Of a stretch of 64,000 nucleotides of DNA, positions 13,067 through 25,975 are shown piece by piece (position 1 is the stretch's first letter; each line of letters starts with the position of its first letter). The stretch spans positions 72,202 through 136,201 of the forward strand of contig NZ_BNAS01000003.1 in the NCBI RefSeq assembly GCF_014653785.1, given 5' to 3'. The position numbers and the translations under genes were made by a program. Source of the DNA: Promicromonospora soli (GTDB lineage Bacteria; Actinomycetota; Actinomycetes; Actinomycetales; Cellulomonadaceae). Below the pieces are notes generated by a model. It was not told where the DNA came from. It saw only the letters and a list, made by a program, of their open reading frames with translations, and did no database searches.

Positions 13067-13536
13067 TGCCCCGCAAGGGTCCGGCCCCGAAGCGGCCGCT
13101 CATCGTTGACCCGGTGTACGGGTCCCCTGTTGTCACGCAGCTGATCAACAAGGTCCTGCTCGACGGCAAGAAGTCGACCGCCGAGGCGATCGTCTACGGC
13201 GCCCTCGAGGGCGTCCGTGCCAAGACTGATGGCGACCCGGTCGTGGTGCTCAAGCGCGCGCTCGACAACGTCCGCCCGGCTCTCGAGGTGCGTTCCCGCC
13301 GTGTCGGTGGCGCCACCTACCAGGTGCCGGTCGACGTGCGTCCGACGCGTGCCACCACGCTCGCGCTCCGCTGGCTCACCGACTTCTCCCGCGCTCGTCG
13401 CGAGAAGACGATGACCGAGCGTCTCATGAACGAGATCCTCGACGCGTCGAACGGTCTCGGTGCTGCGGTCAAGCGCCGCGAGGACATGCACAAGATGGCC
13501 GACTCCAACAAGGCCTTCGCGCACTACCGCTGGTAG
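13066..13536 (+). CDS. rpsG: 30S ribosomal protein S7
   Basis: 156 residues, the usual length. S7 nucleates assembly of the 30S head and contacts the E-site tRNA. The N-terminus [19 protein letters not shown] and the core [18 protein letters not shown] are characteristic. Translationally coupled to rpsL through the overlapping stop and start. In E. coli S7 represses its own operon; whether that holds here is not visible. Confidence 0.99.
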   Translation: MPRKGPAPKRPLIVDPVYGSPVVTQLINKVLLDGKKSTAEAIVYGALEGVRAKTDGDPVVVLKRALDNVRPALEVRSRRVGGATYQVPVDVRPTRATTLALRWLTDFSRARREKTMTERLMNEILDASNGLGAAVKRREDMHKMADSNKAFAHYRW

Positions 13537-13547
13537 TAGCTTCCGAG

Positions 13548-13571
13548 CGGCCCCGGGTCACCCCGGGGCCG
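13548..13571 (+). other. rpsG-fusA intergenic hairpin
   Basis: A 10-bp GC stem (13548-13557 with 13562-13571) lies 11 nt after rpsG, without a T-run. It probably modulates readthrough or mRNA processing between the ribosomal and elongation-factor halves of the operon. Confidence 0.5.
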
Positions 13572-13629
13572 TCGGTGGATGCATAACCGCCGGCCCCCAG
13601 CCCACCTTTAGACCAAGGGGTAAGACACC

Positions 13630-15732
<2,103 letters not shown>

Positions 15733-15854
15733 GTCCCCACAGGTCGACCCGCACAACCAACCTGTAGGAAAAACCGCACGCCCCGCAGTTGTAGGCTTCT
15801 TGGCCGAGCATCTGCAACGTTCGGAACATCTACCCAAGTCCCAGGAGGACCCCA

Positions 15855-17051
15855 GTGGCTAAGGCCAAGTTCGAGCGGACCAAGCCGCACGTCAACATCG
15901 GCACGATCGGTCACGTCGACCACGGTAAGACGACGCTGACCGCCGCGATCTCGAAGACGCTTGCGGACAAGTACCCGGAGCTTCCGGCGAACAAGCAGCG
16001 GAACTTCGACGAGATCGATGCCGCGCCGGAGGAGAAGCAGCGCGGTATCACGATCAACATCGCGCACATCGAGTACGAGACGCCGAAGCGCCACTACGCG
16101 CACGTCGACGCCCCGGGTCACGCCGACTACATCAAGAACATGATCACCGGTGCCGCCCAGATGGACGGCGCGATCCTGGTGGTTGCCGCGACCGACGGCC
16201 CGATGGCCCAGACGCGTGAGCACGTGCTGCTCGCCCGTCAGGTCGGCGTGCCCTACCTGATGGTGGCGCTCAACAAGTCCGACATGGTCGACGACGAGGA
16301 GATCCTCGAGCTCGTCGAGATGGAGGTCCGTGAGCTGCTCTCCTCGCAGGAGTTCGACGGTGACAACGCGCCGGTCGTTCGCGTCTCGGGCCTCAAGGCT
16401 CTCGAGGGCGACCCGGAGTGGGTCGAGAAGATCGTCGAGCTGATGGAGGCTGTCGACGAGAACATCCCGGAGCCGGTGCGCGACCTCGACAAGCCGTTCC
16501 TCATGCCGATCGAGGACGTCTTCACGATCACCGGTCGTGGCACCGTCGTCACCGGCAAGGTCGAGCGTGGCACGCTCGACATCAACTCCGACGTCGAGAT
16601 CGTCGGTATCCGCGTGCCGCAGAAGACCACCGTCACGGGCATCGAGACGTTCCACAAGCAGATGGACCAGGCGCAGGCCGGCGACAACACCGGTCTCCTC
16701 CTGCGTGGCATCAAGCGCGAGGACGTCGAGCGTGGCCAGGTCATCGTGAAGCCGGGTTCGATCACCCCGCACACGAACTTCGAGGCTCAGGTCTACATCC
16801 TGGGCAAGGACGAGGGTGGCCGTCACAACCCGTTCTACTCGAACTACCGCCCGCAGTTCTACTTCCGCACCACGGACGTCACCGGCGTCATCACGCTGCC
16901 CGAGGGCACCGAGATGGTCATGCCCGGCGACAACACCGAGATGTCGGTCGAGCTCATCCAGCCGATCGCCATGGAGGAGGGTCTGGGCTTCGCCATCCGC
17001 GAGGGTGGCCGCACGGTCGGTTCAGGCCGTGTCACCAAGATCCTCAAGTGA
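15855..17051 (+). CDS. tuf: elongation factor Tu
   Basis: 398 residues from GTG 15855, preceded by an AGGAGGA ribosome binding site. Delivers aminoacyl-tRNA to the A site as a GTP complex. G-motifs are present: GHVDHGKTT (G1), RGITINIAH (switch I), DAPGHADY (G3) and NKSDMVDD (G4). It ends [14 protein letters not shown]. It is the last gene of the str operon and the only tuf in this window. Confidence 0.99.
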   Translation: MAKAKFERTKPHVNIGTIGHVDHGKTTLTAAISKTLADKYPELPANKQRNFDEIDAAPEEKQRGITINIAHIEYETPKRHYAHVDAPGHADYIKNMITGAAQMDGAILVVAATDGPMAQTREHVLLARQVGVPYLMVALNKSDMVDDEEILELVEMEVRELLSSQEFDGDNAPVVRVSGLKALEGDPEWVEKIVELMEAVDENIPEPVRDLDKPFLMPIEDVFTITGRGTVVTGKVERGTLDINSDVEIVGIRVPQKTTVTGIETFHKQMDQAQAGDNTGLLLRGIKREDVERGQVIVKPGSITPHTNFEAQVYILGKDEGGRHNPFYSNYRPQFYFRTTDVTGVITLPEGTEMVMPGDNTEMSVELIQPIAMEEGLGFAIREGGRTVGSGRVTKILK

Positions 17052-17067
17052 TCCTGGGGCACAGACT

Positions 17068-17124
17068 CAGCTGACGGAAGTCAGCTGAACGGTGAGGCCC
17101 GGGCGCTTCGGCGCCCGGGCCTCA
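17068..17124 (+). terminator. str operon terminator (double hairpin)
   Basis: An 8-bp stem-loop (17068-17075 with 17080-17087, loop GGAA) is followed by a perfect 14-bp GC stem with TTCG loop (17093-17106 with 17111-17124). The second has the same form as the rplL terminator. Confidence 0.8.
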
Positions 17125-17157
17125 TCGCGTAGTAGTGGGCATCACACCATCCTCCGT

Positions 17158-17186
17158 TTGGTACATGCGGAGTCGTATGGCAAGAT
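17158..17186 (+). promoter_or_regulatory. S10 operon promoter candidate
   Basis: TTGGTA (17158-17163) and CAAGAT (17181-17186) with a 17-nt spacer, 34 nt after the tuf terminator. It would produce a leader of nearly 390 nt before rpsJ. Confidence 0.45.
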
Positions 17187-17579
17187 TGCATAGTTGCCTG
17201 TCACAGGCGCGCTCTTTCAAGTGTCGAACAGTGTGCAGAACCGCAGTCCTTGGTCCCGGCTCGTCCGGGGTCAGCAGAGGCTGGAGCGGTCACCCTCCCG
17301 GGGAGAATCCGGACGAGGGGTCGCGGGGTTTTTCGCCTGCTAGTTCGATGCGCACAGGGCGCCCCGCGGAGCACACGTCCTCTGGATTTCCGGAGGCACT
17401 GTTCCGAGCAGGCTCGGCAAACGTCGTGGTCGGTCCCGGCTGAACAGCTAGGACGGATCACTTCCCAACGGCCCCGGCACCAGAAGTGGTGTTATGCGCC
17501 CGGCTGTGCCGCTTTAAGCGACACGCCCGAGTGCGTGGGTCGGACAGTAGCGGTTCGAGAGAGAGAGTCAGACGACGCC
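17187..17579 (+). other. long structured leader of the S10 operon
   Basis: No gene is supported here. CTCGTCCGG (17260-17268) is exactly complementary to CCGGACGAG (17309-17317), enclosing an internal GC-rich region, and CCTCTGG/CCGGAGG near 17380-17397 can form a small hairpin. In other bacteria a comparable leader mediates L4 autoregulation; that function here is inference. The rpsJ ribosome binding site is weak (GAGAGAGAG well upstream). Confidence 0.45.
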
Positions 17580-17888
17580 ATGGCGGGACAGAAGATCCGC
17601 ATCCGGCTCAAGTCCTACGACCACGAGGTGATCGACAGTTCGGCGCGCAAGATCGTCGACACGGTCACTCGCGCTGGTGCGACGGTCGTGGGTCCGGTGC
17701 CGCTGCCGACGGAGAAGAACGTCTTCGTTGTGATCCGGTCGCCTCACAAGTACAAGGACAGCCGCGAGCACTTCGAGATGCGTACGCACAAGCGGCTCAT
17801 CGACATCATCGATCCCACGCCCAAGGCCGTCGACTCGCTCATGCGACTCGACCTGCCGGCGGACGTGAACATCGAGATCAAGCTCTGA
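17580..17888 (+). CDS. rpsJ: 30S ribosomal protein S10
   Basis: 102 residues from ATG 17580, the standard length. S10 is part of the 30S head and also acts as NusE in transcription antitermination with NusB. The sequence [19 protein letters not shown] and the ending [11 protein letters not shown] are diagnostic. First gene of the S10 operon, behind a long leader; rplC follows after 14 nt. Confidence 0.99.
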   Translation: MAGQKIRIRLKSYDHEVIDSSARKIVDTVTRAGATVVGPVPLPTEKNVFVVIRSPHKYKDSREHFEMRTHKRLIDIIDPTPKAVDSLMRLDLPADVNIEIKL

Positions 17889-17902
17889 GGCTGGAGGACA
17901 TC

Positions 17903-18556
17903 ATGACCAACCAGCAGAAGAACGTGACCGCGTTGCTCGGGACCAAGCTCGGCATGACCCAGCTCTGGGACGAGGCAGGCCGCCTCGTGCCGGTGACCGT
18001 GGTCTCTGTGGGCACCAATGTGGTGACCCAGATCCGCACGGTAGAGGCCGACGGCTACGCGGCTGTGCAGCTCGCGGCCGGCCAGGTCGACCCGCGCAAG
18101 GTCACCAAGCCCCTCAGGGGCCACTTCGAGAAGGCCGGCGTCACGCCGCGTCGTCACGTGGCCGAGGTTCGCACCGAGAACGCCGCCGAGTTCACGCTCG
18201 GCCAGGAGATCACTGCCGACGCCTTCGAGGCCGGCTCAGTGGTCGACGTGATCGGCACCACCAAGGGCAAGGGCACCGCCGGTGTGATGAAGCGTCACGG
18301 CTTCTCCGGCGTCGGCGCCTCGCACGGTGCGCACCGTAACCACCGCAAGCCCGGCTCGATCGGTGGCGCTTCGACGCCGTCGCGCGTGTTCAAGGGTGTG
18401 CGGATGGCAGGTCGGATGGGTAACGACCGTCAGACCACCCAGAACCTGACCGTTCACGCGGTCGACGTCGAGAAGGGTCTGCTGCTCGTCAAGGGCGCGG
18501 TTCCCGGCCCCAAGGGTGGCGTCGTCCTCGTGCGTAACGCCGCGAAGGGAGCGTGA
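17903..18556 (+). CDS. rplC: 50S ribosomal protein L3
   Basis: 217 residues from ATG 17903 with CTGGAGG just upstream. L3 nucleates 50S assembly and reaches towards the peptidyl transferase centre. The central [20 protein letters not shown] loop is the conserved segment; the glutamine modified in other bacteria is not obvious within it. Second gene of the operon. Confidence 0.98.
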   Translation: MTNQQKNVTALLGTKLGMTQLWDEAGRLVPVTVVSVGTNVVTQIRTVEADGYAAVQLAAGQVDPRKVTKPLRGHFEKAGVTPRRHVAEVRTENAAEFTLGQEITADAFEAGSVVDVIGTTKGKGTAGVMKRHGFSGVGASHGAHRNHRKPGSIGGASTPSRVFKGVRMAGRMGNDRQTTQNLTVHAVDVEKGLLLVKGAVPGPKGGVVLVRNAAKGA

Positions 18557-18561
18557 ACCCG

Positions 18562-19254
18562 ATGACCGCTCTGACTGTCGACGTCCTGGACGCCCAGGGC
18601 AAGAAGTCCGGCACCGCCGAGCTTCCCGCTGAGGTGTTCGACGTCGCCGTGAACATCCCGCTGATCCACCAGGTTGTCGTTGCGCAGCGCGCAGCGGCCC
18701 GCCAGGGCACCGCTTCCACGAAGACTCGTGGCGAGGTCCGCGGTGGTGGCCGCAAGCCGTACAAGCAGAAGGGCACAGGTCGCGCCCGCCAGGGTTCGAC
18801 GCGCGCCCCGCAGTTCGCTGGTGGTGGCGTTGTCCACGGCCCGCAGCCGCGCAAGTACGACCAGCGCACCCCGAAGAAGATGAAGGCCGCCGCCCTGCGC
18901 GGTGCGCTCTCGGACCGCGCCCGTGCCGGTCGCGTGCACGTCGTTGCCGGCTTCGGCATCGAGGGTGTCCCGTCGACCAAGACGGCGCTGGCCACCATCA
19001 CGAAGCTCACGACGCGTGCCCACGTGCTCGTCGTGACGCAGCGTGACGACGAGGCCACGGTCAAGTCACTTCGCAACGTGCCCGAGGTGCACCTCCTGGT
19101 CGCTGACCAGCTGAACACCTACGACGTGCTCGTCTCCGACGACGTCATCTTCACCGAGGGCGCGCTCGCCGCGTTCCTCGAGGGCCCGGCCAAGGGCGCG
19201 AAGGCTGTCGCCACGGAGTCCGACGCCGAGACCGCTGAGGAGACCGCCAAGTGA
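18562..19254 (+). CDS. rplD: 50S ribosomal protein L4
   Basis: 230 residues from ATG 18562, which is about 11 nt after AAGGGA; a GTG at 18553 overlapping the rplC stop is possible but is only 2 nt from that motif. L4 binds 23S rRNA, lines the exit tunnel and in some bacteria represses the S10 operon. The tunnel loop [20 protein letters not shown] is present. An acidic Ala/Glu tail of about 15 residues follows the conserved core. Its stop overlaps the rplW start (GTGA). Confidence 0.97.
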   Translation: MTALTVDVLDAQGKKSGTAELPAEVFDVAVNIPLIHQVVVAQRAAARQGTASTKTRGEVRGGGRKPYKQKGTGRARQGSTRAPQFAGGGVVHGPQPRKYDQRTPKKMKAAALRGALSDRARAGRVHVVAGFGIEGVPSTKTALATITKLTTRAHVLVVTQRDDEATVKSLRNVPEVHLLVADQLNTYDVLVSDDVIFTEGALAAFLEGPAKGAKAVATESDAETAEETAK

Positions 19255-19553
19255 CCGTCACCGTGAAGGACCCGCGCGACATCCTGCTCGCGCCGGTCGT
19301 CTCCGAGAAGAGCTACAACCTTCTCGACGAGGGCAAGTACACCTTCATCGTGGACCCGAGCGCCAACAAGACCGAGATCAAGATCGCTATCGAGAAGGTC
19401 TTCAGCGTCAAGGTCGCGTCGGTGAACACGATGAACCGCAAGGGCAAGACGCGTCGCACGCGTTTTGGCCTCGGCAAGCGCAAGGACACGAAGCGTGCGA
19501 TCGTCACCCTCCGCGAGGGCACGATCGACATCTTCGGTGGTCCGGTCGGCTGA
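19251..19553 (+). CDS. rplW: 50S ribosomal protein L23
   Basis: 100 residues from GTG 19251, overlapping the rplD stop by 4 nt and so translationally coupled. L23 lies at the tunnel exit and docks trigger factor and SRP. Conserved elements are [11 protein letters not shown] and the loop [12 protein letters not shown]. No unusual features. Confidence 0.98.
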   Translation: MTVTVKDPRDILLAPVVSEKSYNLLDEGKYTFIVDPSANKTEIKIAIEKVFSVKVASVNTMNRKGKTRRTRFGLGKRKDTKRAIVTLREGTIDIFGGPVG

Positions 19554-19584
19554 GCTGACGAGAGACGATTGAGGACAGGTTTCC

Positions 19585-20421
<837 letters not shown>

Positions 20422-20435
20422 TAGGAGCCTGAAAC

Positions 20436-20717
20436 ATGCCTCGTAGCCTGAAGAAGGGCCCCTTCGTAGACGACCACCTCCAGAAGAAGGTGGACGTCCA
20501 GAACGAGAAGGGGACCAAGACAGTTATCAAGACCTGGTCCCGTCGGTCGGTAGTCACGCCCGACTTTCTCGGTCACACCTTTGCCGTGCACGACGGTCGC
20601 AAGCACGTCCCGGTCTTCGTGACCGAGGCGATGGTCGGCCACAAGCTCGGCGAGTTCGCTCCCACGCGGACCTTCCGCGGCCACGTGAAGGACGACAGGA
20701 AGGGTCGTCGCCGCTGA
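20436..20717 (+). CDS. rpsS: 30S ribosomal protein S19
   Basis: 93 residues. S19 binds S13 and the 16S rRNA 3' major domain in the 30S head. [19 protein letters not shown] and the motif [15 protein letters not shown] are typical. Spacing to rplV is 66 nt, the widest gap in the S10 operon, but no terminator is seen in it. Confidence 0.99.
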   Translation: MPRSLKKGPFVDDHLQKKVDVQNEKGTKTVIKTWSRRSVVTPDFLGHTFAVHDGRKHVPVFVTEAMVGHKLGEFAPTRTFRGHVKDDRKGRRR

Positions 20718-20783
20718 CGTGTGGGGATCTCCCACCACAGCAGTGATGACCTGGACTGTCTGAGAAAAGGAAGCAGGACAGCA

Positions 20784-21143
20784 ATGGAAGCCAAGGCGCA
20801 GGCGCGGTTCGTCCGTGTCACGCCCCAGAAGGCCCGGCGCGTCGTGGACCTCATCCGTGGCAAGCAGGCCTCTGAGGCCGTCGCGGTGCTGAAGTTCGCA
20901 CCGCAGGCCGCCAGTGAGCCGATCCGCAAGGTTGTGGAGAGCGCGATCGCCAACGCTCGGGTGAAGGCCGACCGCGCGAGCGAGCGCTTCGACGAGGGCG
21001 ACCTGGTCGTCTCCGCCGCGTTCGTGGACGAGGGGCCGACGCTCAAGCGTTTCCGCCCGCGGGCTCAGGGACGTGCAACGCGCATTCTCAAGCGCACCAG
21101 CCACATCACCGTGGTGCTAGCCGACAAGGAAGGGGCCCGATAG
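20784..21143 (+). CDS. rplV: 50S ribosomal protein L22
   Basis: 119 residues from ATG 20784, preceded by AAGGAAGCAGGA; an in-frame start at 20721 would add a non-conserved extension. L22 binds all 23S domains and lines the exit tunnel, where changes in its beta-hairpin affect macrolide response; the hairpin region [15 protein letters not shown] is wild type in form. Its TAG overlaps the GTG of rpsC by one base. Confidence 0.98.
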   Translation: MEAKAQARFVRVTPQKARRVVDLIRGKQASEAVAVLKFAPQAASEPIRKVVESAIANARVKADRASERFDEGDLVVSAAFVDEGPTLKRFRPRAQGRATRILKRTSHITVVLADKEGAR

Positions 21144-21979
21144 TGGGACAGAAGGTTCACCCGCACGGGTACCGCCTCGGTATCACCACCGACCACCGGT
21201 CGCGCTGGTTCGCCGACAGCACCAAGCCCGGTCAGCGGTACCGCGACTACGTCCGTGAGGACGTCCAGATCCGGAAGCTCATGGGCACTGGCCTCGAGCG
21301 TGCCGGTATCTCCAAGGTCGAGATCGAGCGCACCCGCGACCGCGTCCGCGTGGACATCCACACGGCGCGTCCGGGCATCGTGATCGGCCGTCGGGGTGCT
21401 GAGGCCGACCGCATCCGCGGTGAGCTCGAGAAGCTCACGGGCAAGCAGGTTCAGCTCAACATCCTCGAGGTCAAGAACGCGGAGATCGACGCGCAGCTCG
21501 TTGCTCAGGGCATTGCCGAGCAGCTCGCCAGCCGTGTCTCGTTCCGTCGTGCGATGCGCAAGGGCATGCAGTCCGCCCAGCGTGCCGGTGCGAAGGGCAT
21601 CCGCGTTCAGGTCGCCGGCCGTCTCGGCGGCGCCGAGATGAGCCGTTCGGAGTTCTACCGCGAGGGCCGCGTGCCCCTGCACACGCTCCGTGCGTACATC
21701 GACTACGGCTTCTACGAGGCCCGCACCACCTTCGGCCGTATCGGCGTGAAGGTGTGGATCTACAAGGGCGAGACCACCGAGAAGGAGTTCGCCGCTCAGC
21801 AGGCTGCAGCCGCGCCCCGTCAGGGCCGTGGCCGTGGCGAGCGTCCTGAGCGTGGCGAGCGCGGCGGTGAGCGTCGCGGTGGCGGTCGTCGCAACGAGCG
21901 TCCGGCCGAGCGCAGCGCCGATTCCGCCCCCGCGGCGGATGCTGCTGCTCCGGCCGCAGAGACCGGAACGGAGGCCTGA
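21143..21979 (+). CDS. rpsC: 30S ribosomal protein S3
   Basis: 278 residues from GTG 21143. S3 forms part of the mRNA entry tunnel and helicase of the 30S subunit. Residues 1-210 carry the KH domain ([17 protein letters not shown]) and C-terminal domain. About 65 further residues form a low-complexity tail rich in Arg/Gly/Glu ([19 protein letters not shown]) and then Ala/Pro. Such tails are common in actinobacterial S3 and may bind RNA; the role is not known. Confidence 0.98.
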   Translation: MGQKVHPHGYRLGITTDHRSRWFADSTKPGQRYRDYVREDVQIRKLMGTGLERAGISKVEIERTRDRVRVDIHTARPGIVIGRRGAEADRIRGELEKLTGKQVQLNILEVKNAEIDAQLVAQGIAEQLASRVSFRRAMRKGMQSAQRAGAKGIRVQVAGRLGGAEMSRSEFYREGRVPLHTLRAYIDYGFYEARTTFGRIGVKVWIYKGETTEKEFAAQQAAAAPRQGRGRGERPERGERGGERRGGGRRNERPAERSADSAPAADAAAPAAETGTEA

Positions 21980-21981
21980 CC

Positions 21982-22398
21982 ATGCTGATCCCGCGCAGGG
22001 TCAAGCACCGCAAGCAGCACCACCCGTCGCGCTCCGGCTCGGCCAAGGGTGGAACCCAGATCGCGTTCGGCGACTTCGGCATCCAGGCTCTGGAGCCGGC
22101 GTACGTCACCAACCGCCAGATCGAGGCGGCGCGTATCGCAATGACTCGCCACATCAAGCGTGGCGGCAAGGTGTGGATCAACATCTACCCGGACCGTCCG
22201 CTGACGAAGAAGCCTGCCGAGACCCGCATGGGTTCCGGTAAGGGTTCGCCGGAGTGGTGGGTCGCCAACGTCAAGCCCGGCCGGATCCTTTTCGAGCTGG
22301 CCGGTGTTGACGAGTCCCTTGCACGTGAGGCCATGCGCCGCGCGATGCACAAGCTCCCGATGAAGTGCCGTTTCGTGGTGCGCGAGGGTGGTGTCTGA
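21982..22398 (+). CDS. rplP: 50S ribosomal protein L16
   Basis: 138 residues, 2 nt after rpsC. L16 helps form the A-site tRNA binding region of the 50S subunit. Recognised from [17 protein letters not shown] and [18 protein letters not shown]. Its TGA shares a base with the rpmC ATG. Confidence 0.99.
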   Translation: MLIPRRVKHRKQHHPSRSGSAKGGTQIAFGDFGIQALEPAYVTNRQIEAARIAMTRHIKRGGKVWINIYPDRPLTKKPAETRMGSGKGSPEWWVANVKPGRILFELAGVDESLAREAMRRAMHKLPMKCRFVVREGGV

Positions 22399-22637
22399 TG
22401 GCTATCGGTACTCAGGGGCTTGCCCCCATTGATCTGGACGGCATGGACGACGAGACTCTCGTCGCCAAGCTGAAGGAGGCTAAGGAGGAGCTCTTCAACC
22501 TCCGCTTCCAGTCGGCGACCGGCCAGCTGGAGAGCCACGGCCGTCTTAAGGCCGTGCGTCGCGACATCGCCCGGATCTACACGATCCTGCGTGAGCGCGA
22601 GCTCGGCATCCGTACGGCTCCGAGCGTGAGTGAGTGA
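22398..22637 (+). CDS. rpmC: 50S ribosomal protein L29
   Basis: 79 residues from ATG 22398, overlapping the rplP stop. L29 borders the tunnel exit beside L23. The conserved [20 protein letters not shown] helix and [18 protein letters not shown] are visible. The N-terminus ([18 protein letters not shown]) is a few residues longer than in E. coli. Confidence 0.97.
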   Translation: MAIGTQGLAPIDLDGMDDETLVAKLKEAKEELFNLRFQSATGQLESHGRLKAVRRDIARIYTILRERELGIRTAPSVSE

Positions 22638-22641
22638 GGCA

Positions 22642-22932
22642 ATGAGCGACAACACGACTGCTGCTGAGGCCCCTGAGGCCCAGCGCGCGACGCGTAAGGT
22701 GCGCCGTGGCTACGTGGTGAGCGACAAGATGGACAAGACCATCGTGATCGAGGTCGAGGACCGGGTGAAGCACCCGCTCTACGCCAAGGTCATCCGTCGC
22801 ACCACGAAGGTCAAGGCGCACGACGAGCAGAACAGCGCCGGCATCGGCGACCTGGTCGTCATCATGGAGACCCGCCCGCTGTCCGCTACCAAGCGGTTCC
22901 GGCTCGTGGAGATCGTCGAGAAGGCCAAGTAA
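22642..22932 (+). CDS. rpsQ: 30S ribosomal protein S17
   Basis: 96 residues from ATG 22642; GTG 22630, which overlaps the rpmC end, would add four residues (MSEA). S17 binds 16S rRNA early in 30S assembly. The core [20 protein letters not shown] followed by [19 protein letters not shown] is typical. Last gene before the hairpin that separates it from rplN. Confidence 0.96.
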   Translation: MSDNTTAAEAPEAQRATRKVRRGYVVSDKMDKTIVIEVEDRVKHPLYAKVIRRTTKVKAHDEQNSAGIGDLVVIMETRPLSATKRFRLVEIVEKAK

Positions 22933-22945
22933 GGACTTCTTTCCC

Positions 22946-22988
22946 GGCTGGGACGGTGCGTGACACACGTACGCGTGCCGTCCCGGCC
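22946..22988 (+). other. hairpin at the S10/spc operon junction
   Basis: GGCTGGGACGG (22946-22956) pairs with CCGTCCCGGCC (22978-22988), 11 bp with one G-T pair, and the inner bases can extend the stem. It lies in the 136-nt gap between rpsQ and rplN without a T-run, so it may be an attenuator or a processing site. Confidence 0.5.
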
Positions 22989-23068
22989 AGCACAGCAACT
23001 ATCCGTTCGACCAGGCTCGCCGGAAACAGTCCGCGCGAGAACCAGTTCGACGACAGGAGTTCACTCAA

Positions 23069-23437
23069 ATGATCCAGCAGGAGTCGCGACTCCGGGTCGC
23101 CGACAACACGGGTGCCAAGGAGATTCTCTGCATCCGCGTTCTCGGTGGCTCCGGCCGTCGCTACGCCGGAATCGGCGACACCATCGTCGCCACCGTCAAG
23201 GACGCGATCCCCGGCGGCAACGTGAAGAAGGGCGACGTCATCAAGGCTGTCGTCGTCCGGACCGCCAAGGAGCGCCGCCGTCCCGACGGTTCCTACATCA
23301 AGTTCGACGAGAACGCCGCCGTCATCCTGAAGGCCGACGGCGAGCCTCGTGGAACCCGCATCTTCGGCCCCGTGGGTCGCGAGCTGCGCGACAAGAAGTT
23401 CATGAAGATCATCTCGCTGGCTCCGGAGGTGCTCTGA
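23069..23437 (+). CDS. rplN: 50S ribosomal protein L14
   Basis: 122 residues, standard length, with ACAGGAG before the ATG. L14 makes an intersubunit bridge and is the docking site of the silencing factor Rsf[20 protein letters not shown] and the ending [11 protein letters not shown] are diagnostic. First gene of the spc group; rplX follows after 2 nt. Confidence 0.99.
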   Translation: MIQQESRLRVADNTGAKEILCIRVLGGSGRRYAGIGDTIVATVKDAIPGGNVKKGDVIKAVVVRTAKERRRPDGSYIKFDENAAVILKADGEPRGTRIFGPVGRELRDKKFMKIISLAPEVL

Positions 23438-23439
23438 CC

Positions 23440-23781
23440 ATGGCGAAGATCAAGAAGGGCGACCAGGTCATCGTGATCTCGGGTCGTGACAAGGGCAAGA
23501 CCGGCCGTGTGCTCGAGGTCCTCAAGGACTCCGACCGCCTCGTGGTCGAGGGTGTTCAGCGCGTCACGAAGCACACCAAGGTGGGTCAGTCGCAGCGCGG
23601 CGCCCGCACCGGTGGCATCGAGACGGTTGAGGCGCCGATCCACGTGAGCAACGTGATGATCGTCGACCCGGAGTCCAAGAAGGGCACCCGTGTCGGGTAC
23701 CGCCTCGAGAAGGTGGAGCGCGACGGTCGTGAGAAGACCGTCCGGATCCGCGTTGCGAAGCGCTCCGGGAAGGACATCTGA
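23440..23781 (+). CDS. rplX: 50S ribosomal protein L24
   Basis: 113 residues from ATG 23440. An early 50S assembly protein with a KOW motif ([20 protein letters not shown]). Its TGA shares one base with the rplE ATG. A longer in-frame ORF begins upstream, but its extension is the rplN region in another frame and is not real. Confidence 0.98.
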   Translation: MAKIKKGDQVIVISGRDKGKTGRVLEVLKDSDRLVVEGVQRVTKHTKVGQSQRGARTGGIETVEAPIHVSNVMIVDPESKKGTRVGYRLEKVERDGREKTVRIRVAKRSGKDI

Positions 23782-24353
23782 TGACCGAGACGACCATCGA
23801 GGCCCCGGCTGTGCCGCGCCTCAAGCAGAAGTACCGCGAGGAGATCCTCCCGGCGCTGATCGAGGAGTTCGGCCACAAGAACCTGCACCAGGCCGGCGGT
23901 CTCACGAAGATCGTCGTCAACATGGGTGTGGGCGACGCGGCCAAGGACTCGAAGCTCATCGAGGGCGCCATCCGCGACCTCTCGGCGATCACCGGTCAGA
24001 AGCCGCAGGTCACCAAGGCTCGTAAGTCCATCGCGCAGTTCAAGCTGCGTGAGGGCATGCCGATCGGTGCGCACGTGACGCTTCGCGGTGACCGCATGTG
24101 GGAGTTCCTGGACCGTCTGCTGGCCACCGCCCTGCCGCGTATTCGCGACTTCCGCGGCCTGTCGCCCAAGCAGTTCGACGGCCACGGCAACTACACCTTC
24201 GGTCTCACGGAGCAGTCGATGTTCCACGAGATCGACCAGGACAAGATCGACCGGGTCCGCGGTATGGACATCACGGTCGTGACGACGGCGACGACCGACG
24301 ACGAGGGCCGCTCTCTGCTGCGCCGTCTCGGCTTCCCCTTCAAGGAGAACTGA
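23781..24353 (+). CDS. rplE: 50S ribosomal protein L5
   Basis: 190 residues. L5 binds 5S rRNA and contacts P-site tRNA. Conserved segments are [40 protein letters not shown] and the ending RRLGFPF. Overlaps rplX by one base; rpsN follows after 1 nt. Confidence 0.99.
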   Translation: MTETTIEAPAVPRLKQKYREEILPALIEEFGHKNLHQAGGLTKIVVNMGVGDAAKDSKLIEGAIRDLSAITGQKPQVTKARKSIAQFKLREGMPIGAHVTLRGDRMWEFLDRLLATALPRIRDFRGLSPKQFDGHGNYTFGLTEQSMFHEIDQDKIDRVRGMDITVVTTATTDDEGRSLLRRLGFPFKEN

Positions 24354-24354
24354 C

Positions 24355-24540
24355 ATGGCGAAGAAGGCCCTGATCAACAAGGCGGCCGCCAAGCCGAAGT
24401 TCGCGGTTCGCGCCTACACCCGGTGCCAGAAGTGCGGTCGCCCGCACTCCGTTTACCGCAAGTTCGGCCTGTGCCGCATCTGCGTTCGGGAGATGGCCCA
24501 CCGCGGCGAGCTCCCGGGCGTCACCAAGAGCAGCTGGTAA
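24355..24540 (+). CDS. rpsN: 30S ribosomal protein S14 type Z (zinc-binding)
   Basis: 61 residues, the short zinc form. Four cysteines form the ribbon: two in CQKCGRPH and two in CRICVREM. Actinobacteria often also carry a zinc-independent paralogue under Zur control elsewhere; none is in this window. S14 sits in the 30S head. Confidence 0.98.
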   Translation: MAKKALINKAAAKPKFAVRAYTRCQKCGRPHSVYRKFGLCRICVREMAHRGELPGVTKSSW

Positions 24541-24613
24541 CACAACTACGCCGTAGGTCTGTTCGGCCCCTCGAGGCAGTTCGGATACCCCGGCGAGGAA
24601 GGGCAAGAGCCCG

Positions 24614-25012
24614 ATGACTATGACCGACCCGATCGCAGACATGCTGACCCGTCTGCGTAACGCGAACTCGGCGCACCACGACACGGTCACCATGCCGTCG
24701 TCGAAGCTGAAGACGCACATTGCTGAGATCCTGCAGGCGGAGGGCTACATCTCCGGCTGGACCGTGGAGGACGCCCAGGTGGGCAAGTCCCTCACGCTCG
24801 AGCTGAAGTACGGCCAGAACCGCGAGCGCGCCCTGGCGGGCGTGCGCCGCGTGTCGAAGCCCGGCCTGCGTGTCTACCGCAAGTCCACCGAACTGCCCAA
24901 GGTCCTCGGCGGCCTGGGCGTGGCGATCCTGTCCACGTCCTCCGGCCTTCTGACCGACCGACAGGCACAGGCCAAGGGCGTCGGCGGCGAAGTCCTCGCC
25001 TACGTCTGGTAA
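24614..25012 (+). CDS. rpsH: 30S ribosomal protein S8
   Basis: 132 residues from ATG 24614 ([18 protein letters not shown]); ATG 24620 is a close alternative. S8 binds the central domain of 16S rRNA and represses the spc operon in E. coli. The C-terminal motif [20 protein letters not shown] is intact. Followed by rplF after 21 nt. Confidence 0.98.
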   Translation: MTMTDPIADMLTRLRNANSAHHDTVTMPSSKLKTHIAEILQAEGYISGWTVEDAQVGKSLTLELKYGQNRERALAGVRRVSKPGLRVYRKSTELPKVLGGLGVAILSTSSGLLTDRQAQAKGVGGEVLAYVW

Positions 25013-25033
25013 TCCGGAAAGGAGAAAACGCCA

Positions 25034-25570
25034 ATGTCTCGAATCGGCAAGCTTCCCGTTCCGGTCCCAGCCGGCGTGGACATCACTGTCAGCGGCGCGC
25101 TCGTGACCGTGAAGGGCCCCAAGGGTTCTCTCGAGCACAACGTGCCCGCCCCCATCAATGTCGTCCAGGAGGACACCCAGCTCGTGGTGTCCCGTCCGGA
25201 CGACGAGCGGAACTCCCGTGCGCTGCACGGCCTCACCCGCACCCTGATCGCCAACATGATCATCGGTGTCACCGAGGGCTACGAGAAGAAGCTCGAGATC
25301 GTCGGTACTGGTTACCGTGTCGTGGCGAAGGGCTCGAGCCTCGAGTTCGCGCTCGGCTTCAGCCACCCCGTTGTCATCGAACCCCCCGCGGGCGTCACGT
25401 TCGCAGTCGAGAGCGCTACCAAGTTCTCGGTCTCGGGCATCGACAAGCAGCAGGTCGGCGAGGTCGCAGCGAACATTCGCAAGATCCGCAAGCCCGAGCC
25501 CTACAAGGGCAAGGGCGTGCGCTACGCCGGCGAGAACGTCCGCCGCAAGGTCGGAAAGGCTGGTAAGTGA
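25034..25570 (+). CDS. rplF: 50S ribosomal protein L6
   Basis: 178 residues, standard. L6 lies near the factor-binding centre and the sarcin-ricin loop. [17 protein letters not shown] and the C-terminal signature [19 protein letters not shown] are diagnostic. AAAGGAGAA precedes the start. Confidence 0.99.
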   Translation: MSRIGKLPVPVPAGVDITVSGALVTVKGPKGSLEHNVPAPINVVQEDTQLVVSRPDDERNSRALHGLTRTLIANMIIGVTEGYEKKLEIVGTGYRVVAKGSSLEFALGFSHPVVIEPPAGVTFAVESATKFSVSGIDKQQVGEVAANIRKIRKPEPYKGKGVRYAGENVRRKVGKAGK

Positions 25571-25572
25571 CG

Positions 25573-25944
25573 ATGGCTATCAAGATCCTGGGCAAGGGCA
25601 AGTCAGTCGCTCGCCAGCGCCGTCACCTGCGCCTGCGCAAGAAGATCACCGGCACCACCGTTCGTCCGCGTCTGGTCGTCACCCGTTCCTCGCGTCACAT
25701 GGTGGCGCAGGTCGTGGACGACAGCGTGGGCAGGACCGTCGCCTCGGCGTCGACCCTCGAGGCCGACCTGCGTGCGTTCGACGGCGACAAGACGGCCAAG
25801 GCCCGCAAGGTCGGCGAGCTCGTCGCCGAGCGTGCCAAGGCTGCCGGCATCGACACCGTCGTGTTCGACCGCGGCGGCAACAAGTACCACGGTCGCGTCG
25901 CCGCTGTGGCTGACGGCGCTCGCGAGGGCGGTCTGGCCCTGTGA
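25573..25944 (+). CDS. rplR: 50S ribosomal protein L18
   Basis: 123 residues from ATG 25573, 2 nt after rplF; an overlapping GTG at 25567 is possible. L18 carries 5S rRNA into the 50S central protuberance with L5. Core motifs are [20 protein letters not shown] and the C-terminal [24 protein letters not shown]. Confidence 0.97.
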   Translation: MAIKILGKGKSVARQRRHLRLRKKITGTTVRPRLVVTRSSRHMVAQVVDDSVGRTVASASTLEADLRAFDGDKTAKARKVGELVAERAKAAGIDTVVFDRGGNKYHGRVAAVADGAREGGLAL

Positions 25945-25975
25945 TGACCAACGCACGGAAGAAGAGGACTCTCTG

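Noticed and set aside
16980..17051. Kirromycin-type resistance in EF-Tu (GRTVGSG in place of the E. coli VGAG)
   Set aside because: Ser at this position occurs naturally in many Gram-positive EF-Tu proteins, so it cannot be read as a resistance change.
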